From Diphasiastrum complanatum (taxonomy: Eukaryota > Streptophyta > Lycopodiopsida > Lycopodiales > Lycopodiaceae), in assembly GCA_029204225.1 (NCBI GenBank), contig CM055099.1, positions 68,255,084 through 68,319,083 of the forward strand: 64,000 nt of DNA, in the 5' to 3' direction. Of the stretch, positions 1-10,852 are shown piece after piece. The stretch's first letter is position 1. Each line of letters opens with the position of its first letter. The notes beneath the pieces are model-generated. The model had not been told where the DNA came from, did not search any database, and saw only the letters and a list, made by a program, of their open reading frames with translations. Position numbers and translations under genes: made by a program.

Positions 1-340
1 CAAGAACTCTCCTTAGGGTCCACAAATCCTTTTGAGGTCACTTGCATCACAAACTAGCCTTGATTGGCTTCCTACTCATATGCTACATGAATGGAAGAGA
101 TGAGAAGTAACATAGGCCCCACTCTATCTCGATTAGAGGCCTCACACGTGCTGCTACAGTAGGCCGTACAGCTCTAAAATCAGAGAAAAAGATATGTTAA
201 TAAGTGATGATAAGAGTGGATCTAGTTATCTCAAAATCGAGTGCTAGTAAGAGGCAAAATTTCATCAACAATGATGAGAAGTCATTTCATTTGATAAAGC
301 AATGATTAGATGTGTATTCTCCTATCAAGATCTGATACCA
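1..340 (-). mobile_element. Internal leader of a minus-strand LTR retrotransposon, cut by the window edge
   Basis: Read on the minus strand, the adjoining LTR (341-883) is followed at once by a primer-binding-like sequence, TGGTATCAGATC, at 329-340. This resembles the usual initiator-Met tRNA site (TGGTATCAGAGC) with one change. The remaining bases would be the untranslated leader before gag. No coding similarity is visible in the 340 bases present, and the rest of the element lies outside the window. Confidence 0.5.
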
Positions 341-883
341 TGAAAACTTTTCACACGTGTGAACCAGCTGCAAGTACAAGGATCAAGGAAATGAATGTTT
401 GCACACTAAACTAGCTTCTATTCCAAAAACAAAGAGATGGAAAACATTGGCAAGCTAGTTAGCAAGAAGGCAAGAGCATTCATCACAATCTAACTATCAT
501 TACACCTCCAATGGATCAAATGGAAGCTTTACTTGAAGAAGTGTATTTTGAGGTATAGAGCCACCTTATTTATAATACAAGAGGCCTTCTAGAACTCGTG
601 GAGAGAGAAAGCAACCTAGATGCCACATTGACTCTACCTCTCTACTAGATGACAAAAAGAGAAATGGATAAGACTTGAGAATCTCTCTTTTTGAGAATCC
701 TTGACCTACAAGAGTAGCCTCACATGCTTCTTGATAGTTTCTAGACCTACACATCACTATGGAGACTAAAAATCTACCTTGACTCAACCTGGAAAGTTAC
801 TAGACTAGTCTTCCTCAAGTTTGGACAAACCCCAAAACTTGAATCTCTAAGTTAAATATTATTTTAATTCTACAATATTTTCA
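341..883 (-). repeat. 5' LTR of the left-edge minus-strand retrotransposon
   Basis: The plus-strand sequence begins TGAAAACTTTTCA and ends ATATTTTCA, so it has the TG...CA ends with a short terminal inversion (TGAAAA/TTTTCA) typical of LTRs. The primer site lies directly inside. In the sense (minus) direction a TATA box, TATAAATA, is present near 572-579. Close to the primer-site end is the 14 bp palindrome TTCACACGTGTGAA (350-363), which recurs in other LTRs of this window. The outer end (883 or 885) is the less certain boundary. Confidence 0.55.
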
Positions 884-888
884 CATAT

Positions 889-1010
889 GTTAGAAAGTGT
901 CAATGTTATAGCCCTTGCACGAGTAGCTCAGGGGAAAATTGAGGGGGAGTGTTAGAAAGTGTCAAGGCTATAGCCCTTGCACAACACTCTAGGAACACAA
1001 ATGGATGGGT
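889..1010. repeat. 61 bp imperfect direct repeat with a polypurine-tract-like junction
   Basis: TGTTAGAAAGTGTCAA followed by TATAGCCCTTGCAC occurs at 889 and again at 950. The first copy ends in a purine run (GAGGGGGAG, 941-949) directly before the second TGTTAGAAAG. That is how a polypurine tract meets the start of a 3' LTR, so this may be an internally deleted LTR element. A matching LTR end was not found. Confidence 0.45.
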
Positions 1011-1075
1011 AGCTCAATGGTAGAGCACCCCACCAGAATGGGGGAGGTCCTGGGTTCAAATCCCTAGCCCGACCA
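1003..1075 (+). repeat. tRNA-derived SINE head, copy 1
   Basis: The segment reads like a tRNA. It has an A box (TAGCTCAATGG, 1010-1020), an anticodon-like stem of C and G runs (near 1027-1043) and a perfect B box (GGTTCAAATCC, 1053-1063). The acceptor strands pair imperfectly (one mismatch and one wobble in seven), the T stem is off register by one base, and the position before the putative anticodon is C rather than T. It is therefore a pol III promoter-bearing SINE head rather than a working tRNA gene. Two related copies sit in reverse orientation at 61.3-61.7 kb. Confidence 0.6.
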
Positions 1076-3892
1076 CACACACCAAGTGTAAAAACTTTTC
1101 ACAGAATGGTGACAGCATACCAAGAGCTCCTATGAGAAATGTGGGAATTTTGGTAAAGCAGCAATCGTGAGCATTGGTAATCCATCTGAAAGAGTCCTTG
1201 TGGGTCTTAAAGGTGCAGAGAAGGTAAGGTAGAGAATTATTTCCCAAGAAAACCTTCGCAAGAGTACTTAAATTGAGAACTAACCTTCACAAGCTTCTCT
1301 ATGTCCTAGACTCACTAAGATGGAACTTCATGTTGAAATTGGAAAATAATCCATCTTGACTTTAGGCTTGCTACAACCTTTGTACTATGCAAGTATGTTG
1401 TTCCATAAATGCAAATGCCAAATTTGGCCTAGATAGAACTCGAGCTATATGGATTTGTCATATCTAGTTGGATGATTACAACTTGCATATAGATTGTAGA
1501 CTTAGAAATGGAAAAAATATGCTTGTAGAAACTCATGGCATATCACATGCATTTATTGTAAGTGATCCATAGTGACATGCAAGGCATGCACAAAGTGAAT
1601 TGAACACATGCATGATGATTTGTACAATTCTAGTTAGAACTAGGACACTTGGTAAAAGTAGGTAGAGATACATGCATGAAATGTGATAAATGTCACATAG
1701 ACTCTAGTTTTCACTTTAGATGTCATTGAAAGGTGGATGGATGTGGTTCTACCTCGAGCTACCTCAAACTCCATAAATATGTGCTTTGTGAGTTCAGATG
1801 ATAATGATGGGATAATGACCACCTATCCAAATACTCAACTACTCTATCTTGTTCGGATAGACAACGATGGAGGATTCCTCTATTTACTGGTTTATTGCTC
1901 ACTCCTTTATCAAGAAACTAGCCGTTGTCCTATTGGCCATCTTTCTCAATATAAATCACTGATAATGAATTATGTAAGGTGTTGACCAGCGATGGACTAC
2001 ACGTCCTTGTTGGAAGCATGTTTATATACCATCATACACTTCATATACCATGTTGTCACAACGATGGATCGGAGGAGCTATTTTCTCTTATGCTCAGATA
2101 ATTTATAATGATTAATGGCTAACTGTCCAATGATGGACTACAAACTGTAATTATCATTTTGGATATATTTTGCTTAGATATCCTCCTCTGTCCAACGATG
2201 GATGGTCGAATACAATTAAGCTCAATACTATTTGGTCTCACAGTATGAAACTAATGATATTTCATGCTATAGTTGCATCATATTGCTCCAGCTTCTACAG
2301 GATACGTCTTGGTTCATATCTGAACCTAATACCAGTTATCTCAAGGTATGGCACCAATCTCCACAAAGCAAGTTAGCTATCGTACTCCGATTATGTCTTG
2401 TAAACGTTCTTTCTGTAACACTTTGTAAGTAGCTATATGCTAAGAAGTGTGACTTTTGGCTTTTTTATGATCTAAAAGAGAAAGAATTCCCTCATTTAAA
2501 ACAACCATGGCTACTTTTCAAGAATCTACGTCTACAACCATTCAGTTATGCTTTATGAGTTTAAACAAACTCTTCGCATCCTAATAAGTATGGTAGTTTC
2601 GGTTCCATATTTGTATGGTATATCACTCCTCTACTCAATCTCTTGTTTTCTCTTCTTTTCTTTTCTTTAAAAAAAAAAAATGAAACAACATAAGACCACA
2701 TTTAAGTTGAACTAAAGCACCTTGAAATAAGATTTGGCCACTAAAAGTAACGGTAAGGACTCCAATAACACGATCTTAGACAACATGGATATGCATAAGA
2801 ATCGTAGTTTCTACTAAAGGATTAGAATGGCACGGATCTACCCTAATACCCAGTATAAACATTGGCAGTCTCTTACTCAGTATGAATCACATCTTTCCTA
2901 TACAGTGTCTTGATACCGTGGATGTTATGTCATTCAGATATAACATTCATCGTAACACTTCACCTTACCCTTGTTAGCATTACTTTAGACTCTTGGTGAG
3001 ATACAACTAGAAAGCATGGATATGCTCAGGAGTATGGACAACAATGCATGACATACCTTACCTTGTAAGGTCACTTGGTTCAGTATAGCATGGACTTGCT
3101 CTGATACCAGCACACCTGTTCACACCAGGTCTTTTGGCTAAGTAAAACTCAGAACGGTTTAAACTTTTCATACACTTTTGATTAAAACGAACTGATGTGG
3201 ACCAATTGACCGTAAGCTGATCAGTATGGCACTCGCCTTGATACAGTGATATAACGGCTTGGCCTATCACTAAAATATCGTGTGTATGGGAAGATTGGAC
3301 TATGTTTTAAAGTGCTATTCAAAGCTGTTAAGTAGTATAATTTTTTTTGGACATGAATAACAACTGACGTTCAGCTATGACACATGTCTTCCTCACTGAA
3401 CTAACTTGAGTGATTTCGTTTTGTGGGATGGTGGCAGGTATTAACTGTGTGTCTTGAAAGTGGTTATGCTTTATGGTGCTTTCTAGTACTGTATTTTACT
3501 TCTCAGCTGTGGTTCAGTCTTGCTTTGTTAGAAGGAACTAAGTGCAGTCTTGTATCTCTCTCTCTTGCATCTTGGTGGTGTAAATCTGACTATTCCTTGG
3601 TTGGGATAGTACTGAGGCTCTTATCTTTTATCCGATTCATAAGCTAACAAAGGTCTTTTTTTATGTTTTAGTCCATAGTATGGTTTCAAGAAGTTGCAAC
3701 TTTGGGTTATGGGGAGCCCCTACCTCCACCTAACCTTTTTGTTCAGACTATTATTTGATGTATGAAGAAGGTCGTTGTAGTTACATAAATTTATTATTAA
3801 CACTAATAGGGCTACGTGTGCTTCTGCTGGACCTGAGGATAAGATTCTTTGCCCGATTGATTTGCCAAAGGCCATTGATTGGGTAAAGATTT
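1076..3892. other. No gene recognised; degenerate repeats and a possible exon-like stretch
   Basis: Only short, low-similarity open frames are present. Between about 1862 and 2200 the motif AACGATGGA or AATGATGGA recurs five times, the last four about 64-73 bp apart, suggesting a worn tandem repeat. A pyrimidine run followed by an A run lies at 2645-2682. At 3809-3892 an open frame (peptide ending KILCPIDLPKAIDWVKI) follows an AG and runs straight into the LTR at 3893. It could be an exon fragment, but no family was recognised. Confidence 0.4.
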
Positions 3893-4600
3893 TGTTGGGA
3901 GTCGTGCGTTGCTCCGATATGACTCATGAGAATCGTGAGGAGAAAAATTCACGAAACAGTCGTGACTCTCTTTCAAGATTCGGATGGAGTTCAGATGCAT
4001 TCATTGGGCACTGCCAGCTGAAACACTCCTACAATCCTCCATAGAGTAGTCAGTTACTACTGATCTACATTCATAAAATTAATACAACATTTGACTTCAT
4101 TTCAACCAAGGTGCGGAATTCAAAAATAACAAGAAAACTCAGACATATGAAAAATAAACAGCATAAGCATTCAACATCCAAGATCAGACACAACTAGAGA
4201 AATAATCTATATTGATTTTCTCTGATTTCTTCAAGGCACTGCATGCAAATCCACGCAGTGCGTTGGCATGAGAGAAGCACGACTCTCTCACAAGTAGCAG
4301 TCTCACTTCACTAGCGGACAATTGGATCTTCTGATCCTAGATAGAATTATCTTCTCACACGCAGGCAGAGCTTCTGTTTGTGTTCGTCTTGATTGCTTAT
4401 TAGCATTAGGCTTCTTCAGTGTCTCTTCTCTAGGTTACACTCTGTGTATCCTGTTCTGATATGTGTCAAGTATTATCCAGTAAGTACGGTCTCTCTATGT
4501 AAACCTAAGATTAGAGTGATTATACGTCTACAACTAATCAGAGAATTACAAGAGTGGCAGATTAGCCACAACCTAGAAAGTATCTACTGACGTCATGCCA
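3893..4600 (-). repeat. 3' LTR of copia element A
   Basis: The plus-strand start TGTTGGGAGTCGTGC is repeated at 14754 beside a primer site, which identifies it as the LTR end. The first ~63 bases match the 14754-14815 remnant with only a few changes. The other boundary (ending near ...GACGTCATGCCA at about 4600) is inferred by comparing the copies at 28.9-29.1 kb and 44.9 kb. The flanking five bases GATTT (3888-3892) are the expected target duplication, but the partner on the far side has been lost. Confidence 0.7.
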
Positions 4601-4933
4601 TTAGGTCAGATCTCTGTACTTCTGGGTACTTGCGTGATCTCTGGTGGTACTCCTTGGAGCGCGAGGACAGAACCGGTTTCTTTTCCACCATTGGTTTCAC
4701 TTAGCTCGTCTGCCTTTCTCTCTTGCTGGACCACAAAGGAATCTCGTTCGTGGATCCTACATGTTCACAAACCGTTCGTCTTTGTCTCCATTGACTTTCG
4801 TGTTTGCGAAACTCTTCGTGTTTCGTGTCTCAAGATGTTCGAGTTCGTAAACATCTTCGTCAAGTGAAGGACTGAAAGCTTGCAAGGCTTTGTAATCAGA
4901 AACACTTTGTTTCTTCAGTTCCCTCTCAAAGCA
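4601..4933 (-). repeat. Post-RNase H tail of copia element A
   Basis: This segment lies between the RNase H stop codon and the 3' LTR. Its sense strand carries repeated GACGAA, CGAAAG and AACACGAA words. The same kind of tail, with different copy numbers, occurs at 29140-29490 and 44628-44917. It is therefore a family A hallmark rather than flanking DNA. Confidence 0.55.
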
Positions 4934-6678
4934 TCATAGGTTTATGATCCCAAGACTGCCCCTTTGCCTCTCAAAGAGCCCTTTGTCCAGAGCTTTACTG
5001 AAGATGTCAACAACCATATCTTTTGTTCCTATGAAGGTAGTCTGCATCATCTTCCTTTCAATCAGATTACTGATCAAGTGATACTTGATCGCAATGTGTT
5101 TCGTTCTTGAGTGGAACACAGGATCTTTTGTTAGGTGTATTGTAGAGGTGTTGTCCATCTGCAAGACCAGGGGCTCATTCCTTGTTTCATCCAATTTGTC
5201 CAGGAACTGTCTTAGCCAAATTATTTCGTTGGCCATCTTCGCAGGACGACTGGCCTACAACGGTCTGTTTCTTGTTGACCCAGAGAACTGTTGCTCCTGA
5301 TGCAATGGTGCATCCTCCTGAGACGCTTTTGCAATCGTCGCTGAGAGATGCCCAACTAGCATCGCTGTAGGAAAGTATCCTGAGACCTGCACCATGACAA
5401 TAACACAAGCCATAATCTCTCGTTAATTGAAGATATTGCAAAATTCGTTTTGCAATCTTCCAATGTGTCAAGCCTGGATTCGTGCAGAATTGGCTCATCC
5501 TGAATATTGCATAAGCAATATCAAGACTTGTGTTGTTTGCAAGGTACATCATGAACCTATCATCCTCCTGTAGGGTGTGAGCTGCATCTATTCCCTTTCT
5601 TCCTCAGTCTTTGGACAATCGTCATTTGTTAGCATCGTCCCTACGAGCATTGGAGTATTCGCTCCTTTGCAGTTCAACATCTCAAAGTCCTCTAGGATCT
5701 TCTGGGTGTATCTGGACTGGTGAAGGTATAACTTGCCTCCCTCATAGTCCTTTTCAATTTGTAAGCCTAGGTAACACTTGGCTTCTCCCAGATCCACTAT
5801 CTTGAAATATTTTGAGATGTCTTTACTTCAACAATTAGCTGCTCACTCCTACAAAGTATCAGAGTGTCATCCACATAAACAGCCACTATGATGATCTACT
5901 CATCTGTAACTCTGCATACACATTGGAGTCAGTCAACAGAGGCTTGAATCCCAATGATTTCAGGGCATGATCCTTCTTCTTATACTATTGTCAGGCTAAT
6001 TGCTTCAGACCATAGATGCTTCTATGCATTCTGCATACATAGTCAAGAAGTAAATTCGAGACAAATCCAGGGGGTTGATCCATGTAGACCTCTTCATCTA
6101 ATTTGCCATGCAAGAAGGCTGTCTTCTCATCCACAATGTGGATCCTGAGGTCATAAGCTGCTGCATATGCAGACAACATATGTAGGGACGAATGTTTGAT
6201 GACAGGAGAGAAGGTTTCAGAATAGTCAATACCGTATCTCTGAGAGAAATCCCTCGCTACCAGTCTTGCCTTGTATTTCATCACACTCCCGTCAGGTCCA
6301 TATTTGAGTTTGAAAACCCATTTGTATTTGACAGTCTTTCACTTATGAGGTAATGGCTCCAATGTCCATACCTGGTTTTTCCTCATGGACTCCATCTCTT
6401 TGTTCATGGCTTGGATCCATTTGTCCTTTTCTGGACCTTCAATCGCCTCCTTGAATGTTTGTGGTTCGCCACTAAACCCTTTGAATTCTTCTGATGTGAA
6501 AGCTGAGCTGCCTGGCACAAATCTTGCTGGCACTCTTCGTGGTCTTGTCGACCTTCTGAGAGATCCTCCTGGAATAGCTATGCCTTTGCCCTTGTCTACT
6601 TTGCTCGGTCCAGAACCATCTTGGTTTACAGGAATTGCAGCGGCAGGTTGCCTCTAGTAATGTCTTTCCAGAATTTCA
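4934..6678 (-). pseudogene. Copia element A: decayed reverse transcriptase and RNase H
   Basis: Read right to left, this holds the linker after integrase, a reverse transcriptase and an RNase H. Recognisable pieces are the conserved RT opening (EAIEGPEKDKWIQAMNKEME near 6440), KARLVARDFSQRYGIDYSETFSPV near 6230, SIYGLKQLA near 6000, AKCYLGLQIEKDYEGGKLYL near 5740, and the RNase H end with ADIF-like VDIFSKALDKGL near 4980. The frame changes and is broken by stops at about 5580, 5800-5990 and 6290-6340, so no working polyprotein can be made. The region continues at 11503 once the inserted element B is removed mentally. The copy at 46.2-47.2 kb is the closest relative in the window. Confidence 0.85.
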
Positions 6679-7333
6679 TGTGAAAATTGTCAACATTTTC
6701 TAGCTAGTTTGAGGCCTAAATTGGCAATTTTTGTATGTAGTTTTCAATCTAACCTTTCACACATGTGAAAGAGGCCTAGATACTTTTATTTTAGTATATA
6801 TTTCATATTAAAGAAGTTCCAAACTTTAGGACCTTCAAAATGACCCCAAAATCATGTTATTTGGACATATAGGCCAAAATTGGCTATTTTAGGCTATTGG
6901 TGTCCTAAAATTGGGTCCTAAGTTCTAGAGAGAGGAGAGAGAGTCATCTCTCTCACCTATATTAGGCTGAAATTCATGGAGAACAGGTTGGAGAGACTTA
7001 TTGTATTGTTAAGAGAGATCAATAGATCATTGTCACAGTTTCTTCCTCCATTGAGAGCATTGCTTTGTGTATTGTCTTCAAGCTTTTGTGTATGATCTTA
7101 AGAGGTTTCCAAAAGTGGTAGGCTGTTGTTGTAGGGCTGGTATGATGTTGTTTTTGGCTGCCATTGATACCTTTTATTAGTTTCTTTTGTCTCTTGAATG
7201 CTTTGTCAAGTTCATGTGTATCAAAGGTAGCATTAGGATGCTTTGCCATTTCTAGCTTTTGTAGCTTGTTGTGCAAAGATCTTAGCCAAGTATTTTGGGA
7301 GTTTAGATCCATTCAAGATCCACTTTTTTCACA
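6679..7333 (+). repeat. 5' LTR of copia element B
   Basis: It runs from TGTGAAAATTGTC to ...TTTTTTCACA and is immediately followed by the primer site. It carries CTTTCACACATGTGAAAG at about 6754-6771, a variant of the CACRTG palindrome seen in other LTRs here. A CT/GA-rich segment with GAGAGAGGAG lies at 6930-6950. Confidence 0.9.
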
Positions 7334-8472
7334 TGGAATCAGAGCTAGTTGGCTGTTATTTTTAGTAAGGTTTCCATTTATGGTGATATTTGGATGTTTG
7401 ATCAAGTTCTAGCATGATTATGCATTGCACTGTTGATCAAATCTTACTAACCTTTCTTTTGTGAGTCGAACTTGTGGATCAAAAGCATATTTCAGGTCCA
7501 TTGAAGATCAGAGGATAAGAAGAAGCTATTTTGAATCAGATCATAACACCTAATCATTTGTTGATTGTGAGGCTTGTGCATATTCAATACTAACAATGTT
7601 CTGTTCAATGTATTGTTGACAATCTCCACTTCTGTGGATGAACACTCTCCTTTGTGGATGAACACTCTCCTTAAGTGGATGAACCTTCTCCTTAAGTGGA
7701 TGAAAAATACTCTTTTAGTGATTTTGTAATTCTCCAAAATGATGAGCAAAGCTCTCACTTGGATGAAAGATCCCCTTTTGGGTGAACAGATTGTCAACAA
7801 TCTTTTGCATAAATTTTGGTGTACTTTGTTGAGCATGTAAGTAACTCTCCTTATGTAATTTGATTGAAGCATTTGCTGGAAGGTTTTAACAATTATGCAA
7901 ATGTGTTTTCAGGTTATTAACAAGTTGAGGAACATTCTCATGTGAAGTGATCTTAGATCTACATCTAAACACCAAGATTTGACAAGCTAGTGAAGCTAGT
8001 CTTGTGATTCACTAAGTGTGCTCTTTCATTCACCTTTAAAGCTTGTATTTATAATTTGCTAGAGTTTATAAACTTTTAGAAGTGTGGTTTACATGTGGTT
8101 TTATAGGTTGAATCAATATCTTAGTGTGTTGATCATATGTTGATCAAGTTTGTTCAATTCTAGGTATTCTTGGCAGCCTAGTCATGTGTATTTTTTAAGA
8201 ATGCAAGTAACTCTTTAAATCATAACTTGATTTGGTCACTTGCTGAAAAGTTTGGGAGCTTAAGCAAGAGTGTGTTCAGGCTGGTTTGAGTCTGTAATCC
8301 ATTCTTAGTGTGTGCAAAGTGTCGCATGTGTTTCAATCTTCCTTTCTATGCTTGGAAACTAGCTCGGTTCAAGATAGAAGTGTTTTAGAGTCCTAGATCT
8401 TCTGAGATCTCCTTATCCATCATTTGTTGAGAGGAAAGTGAGTGTTAGGTGTATTAGGACAGAGCCTAAAAG
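7334..8472 (+). other. Primer-binding site and non-coding leader of element B
   Basis: TGGAATCAGAGCT at 7334 is the initiator-Met tRNA primer site with one change. The following 1.1 kb has no recognisable gag or protease. It contains a short tandem repeat of a ~19 bp unit (GTGGATGAACACTCTCCTT and variants) at about 7634-7705. The expected capsid and protease genes (normally over 1.5 kb) have been replaced or deleted, so this copy could only have moved with proteins supplied by relatives. Confidence 0.75.
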
Positions 8473-8962
8473 TTGAATAATCATTGGGTCTATCTTCTTA
8501 AAACCAAGGATGAAGTGTTTGCTACATTTGTCAAGTTTAAGAATGAAGTGAAAAATCAATTCAATACAAAGATCAAATGCTTGAGATCAGATAATGGAGG
8601 GGAATACACTTCAAATAAGTTCAAAGATTTTTGCATAGAACATGGGATTAAGAGAGAGTACTCTAGTCTTAGGACTCCACAACAGAATGGAGTGGCAGAA
8701 AGGAAGAATAAAACCCTTTGTGAATGTGCCAAGGCAATGAGACTACATGCTAATCTTGCTAAGTCCTATTGGGGAAAAGCTTTAGCATGTGCTAACTATC
8801 TTTGTGACAGGAGGATAAGTGCTTCTTTGAATGGTAAGACTCCCTTTGAGGTCCTCTATGGTAGGAGGCCGAGATGTCAAACATTGTAGGATCTTTGGTT
8901 GTACTTGTTTTGTCAACATCACTCTTAATGATAGAACTAAATAAGATCCTTCATCAAAGAAG
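8473..8962 (+). pseudogene. Copia integrase fragment of element B
   Basis: The reading frame covers the later half of the integrase core. The second catalytic region is clear (RSDNGGEYTSNKFKDFC, with the D and later E expected in DDE integrases), followed by TPQQNGVAERKNKTL and the C-terminal part FEVLYGRRPR. The first catalytic Asp and the HHCC zinc finger are missing upstream. A frameshift near 8884 and a stop near 8942 separate it from the RT frame, where FVGYSEVSKAYKVY continues the same polyprotein. A broken remnant without activity of its own. Confidence 0.85.
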
Positions 8963-8965
8963 GGT

Positions 8966-10852
8966 GTGTTTGTTGGCTATAGTGAAGTAAGCAAGGCTTA
9001 CAAAGTGTACATTCCTTCTACGAATAAAGTTGTCATAAGTAGGGATGTCGTCTTTCATGAAGAGAATGTTTCCAATGTTGTCAATGTTAATGATGATGTT
9101 GATGTGCCTACTAATCATCATGATGTGCAAGATGTCTTGGATGAAGGTGGAGATGCCACTCCAAAGCAACCTTCAAGGAGGACTCAAAGGCAAAGGACTA
9201 AGCCATCAAGGCTAACCTATGATGAAAAAGGAAAGCAAGTGGTGGAGAACTCTAACTTTGCTTTTCTTACCTCTTTTGATGAACCAACTTGTGTAGGTGA
9301 AGCAATACAAAAGGAGGAATGGATCCAAGCCATGGATCATGAGCATCAAGCACTCATCAAGAACAACACTTGGAGGTTGGTGGAACTTCCAAAAGGCAAG
9401 AAGGCAATTGGGTGTAAGTGGATCTTCAAGATCAAGACAAAAGAAGATCGATTAATCAAAAGGTACAAGGCAAGATTGGTGGCAAAAGGGTATGCTCAAG
9501 AGTATGGCATTGACTATGATGAGACCTTTGCACCCATGGCAAAGATGGTAACAATTCGAACCCTTATCTCTCTTGCAACTCTTTATGGTTGGGACATGTG
9601 GCAAATGGATGTTACTAATGCTTTTTTGAATGGTGATCTTGAAGAGGAAATCTACATGGAGCAACCCGAGGGCTATGTTTCACATGATGAGCCTAATCAT
9701 GTGTGTTTCCTACAAAAGAGCTTGTATGGGCTTAAGCAAGCACCAAGAAGTTGGTATGCTAAGCTCAATTCCTTCTTAATATCTCAAAACTTCATCATGA
9801 GTGAGTATGATCATTCTCTCTACTTTAGATTGAATGATAATGGTGACATCACTTTGCTTTTGATCTATGTTGATGACATAATCTTAAGTGGTGATAGCAA
9901 TGAAGATATAGATGACATCAAGATGGCACTTAAAAGTAAGTTTGAGATACAAGATCTTGGTAAGCTTCACTATGTCTTAGGAATAGAGATTGTTAGGACT
10001 TCTAATTCTACTTTCATTTGTCAAGAGAAGTATTCTAACTCTATTCTAAAAAGATTTCATATGGAAAATTGCAAAGTAGTTTCTACTCCTATGGAATCAA
10101 ATGTAAAGCTATCTATAAGAGGTAATGAAAGATCCTTCAAAGACATTACTCTCTATAGAAAGCTCATAGGATCTCTTATTTGGTTAACCATCACAAGACC
10201 TGATCTAAGCTATGTGGTTGGTAAACTAAGTCAATTCATGCAAGATCCTAGTGAGGCTCATTGGAAGCTAGGAAAGAGAGTACTAAGATACCTCTCGGGA
10301 TCTAGAGATTTTGGCATCTTGTATGAAGGATCTTCACCTAACCTTTGTGGTTTCTCAAATTCAGATTTTGCAGGTGATCAAATGGATAGGAAGTCAACAA
10401 GTGCCTTTGCAATATATCTTGGAGAGGGAGCTATCTCATGGCTATCAAAGAAGCAACCTACTATGTCTCTATCTTCCACCGAGGTCGAGTACAAGGCATT
10501 GACAACATGCACCAAGGAGATGCATCGGATAAGGAGGATGCTTTTGGATCTTCACCTGCTGGATTCTAAGAAGACACCAATCATCTATTGTGACAACCTT
10601 TCAGCCCAAATCTTGGCAACCAATCTAGTTTTCCATGCTAGAAGCAAGCACATTGAGATTGCTCATTACTTTGTGAGGGATCAAGTCATTGCCAAAGAGG
10701 TGGAGCTTCAACATGTCTCTTCATTGGAGTGTGTGGCTGATATCTTCACCAAACCATTGGGAAAGGACCTGTATTATAAGCATAGATCTAATCTTGGAAT
10801 GTGTTCAAGATCTATGTTAAAACTAGCATCCAATGTTGAAGAGGGAGTGTGA
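8966..10852 (+). CDS. Copia reverse transcriptase-RNase H, open for 628 codons (element B)
   Basis: This is the 3' part of a Ty1/copia polyprotein, still open end to end. In order: the end of integrase (FVGYSEVSKAYKVY at residue 2), a variable linker (30-110), the RT opening EWIQAMDHEHQALIKNNTW (about 110-130), KARLVAKGYAQEYGIDY, QMDVTNAFLNGDLEEEIYM, SLYGLKQAPRSW, the catalytic YVDD (residues 301-304), the connection with GSLIWLTITRPDLSYVV, and RNase H ending in ADIFTKPLGKDL. The RT would copy the element's RNA into DNA in cytoplasmic particles and RNase H would remove the RNA strand. The Met at 8966 is internal to the ancestral polyprotein and not a natural start. The native frame is broken just upstream, so it is probably not expressed as a working enzyme. 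Confidence 0.9.
   Translation: MFVGYSEVSKAYKVYIPSTNKVVISRDVVFHEENVSNVVNVNDDVDVPTNHHDVQDVLDEGGDATPKQPSRRTQRQRTKPSRLTYDEKGKQVVENSNFAFLTSFDEPTCVGEAIQKEEWIQAMDHEHQALIKNNTWRLVELPKGKKAIGCKWIFKIKTKEDRLIKRYKARLVAKGYAQEYGIDYDETFAPMAKMVTIRTLISLATLYGWDMWQMDVTNAFLNGDLEEEIYMEQPEGYVSHDEPNHVCFLQKSLYGLKQAPRSWYAKLNSFLISQNFIMSEYDHSLYFRLNDNGDITLLLIYVDDIILSGDSNEDIDDIKMALKSKFEIQDLGKLHYVLGIEIVRTSNSTFICQEKYSNSILKRFHMENCKVVSTPMESNVKLSIRGNERSFKDITLYRKLIGSLIWLTITRPDLSYVVGKLSQFMQDPSEAHWKLGKRVLRYLSGSRDFGILYEGSSPNLCGFSNSDFAGDQMDRKSTSAFAIYLGEGAISWLSKKQPTMSLSSTEVEYKALTTCTKEMHRIRRMLLDLHLLDSKKTPIIYCDNLSAQILATNLVFHARSKHIEIAHYFVRDQVIAKEVELQHVSSLECVADIFTKPLGKDLYYKHRSNLGMCSRSMLKLASNVEEGV
10836..10847 (+). other. Polypurine tract of element B
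   Basis: The purine-rich run GTTGAAGAGGGAG ends exactly where the 3' LTR begins (TGTGAAAATT at 10848). This is the usual plus-strand DNA primer position. It overlaps the last codons of the RT-RNase H frame. Confidence 0.8.

Noticed and set aside
1003-1075. Functional tRNA gene
   Set aside because: The A and B boxes are good, but acceptor pairing is imperfect, the T stem is off register and position 33 is not T. Diverged copies elsewhere point to a SINE.
3423-3647. 74-codon hydrophobic frame
   Set aside because: It could pass for a membrane peptide, but Leu, Ser and Trp richness follows T- and G-rich DNA. There is no start context, domain or neighbour to support it.
8954-9169. Minus-strand open frame over the copia RT
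   Set aside because: It is an antisense shadow of the RT-RNase H frame.
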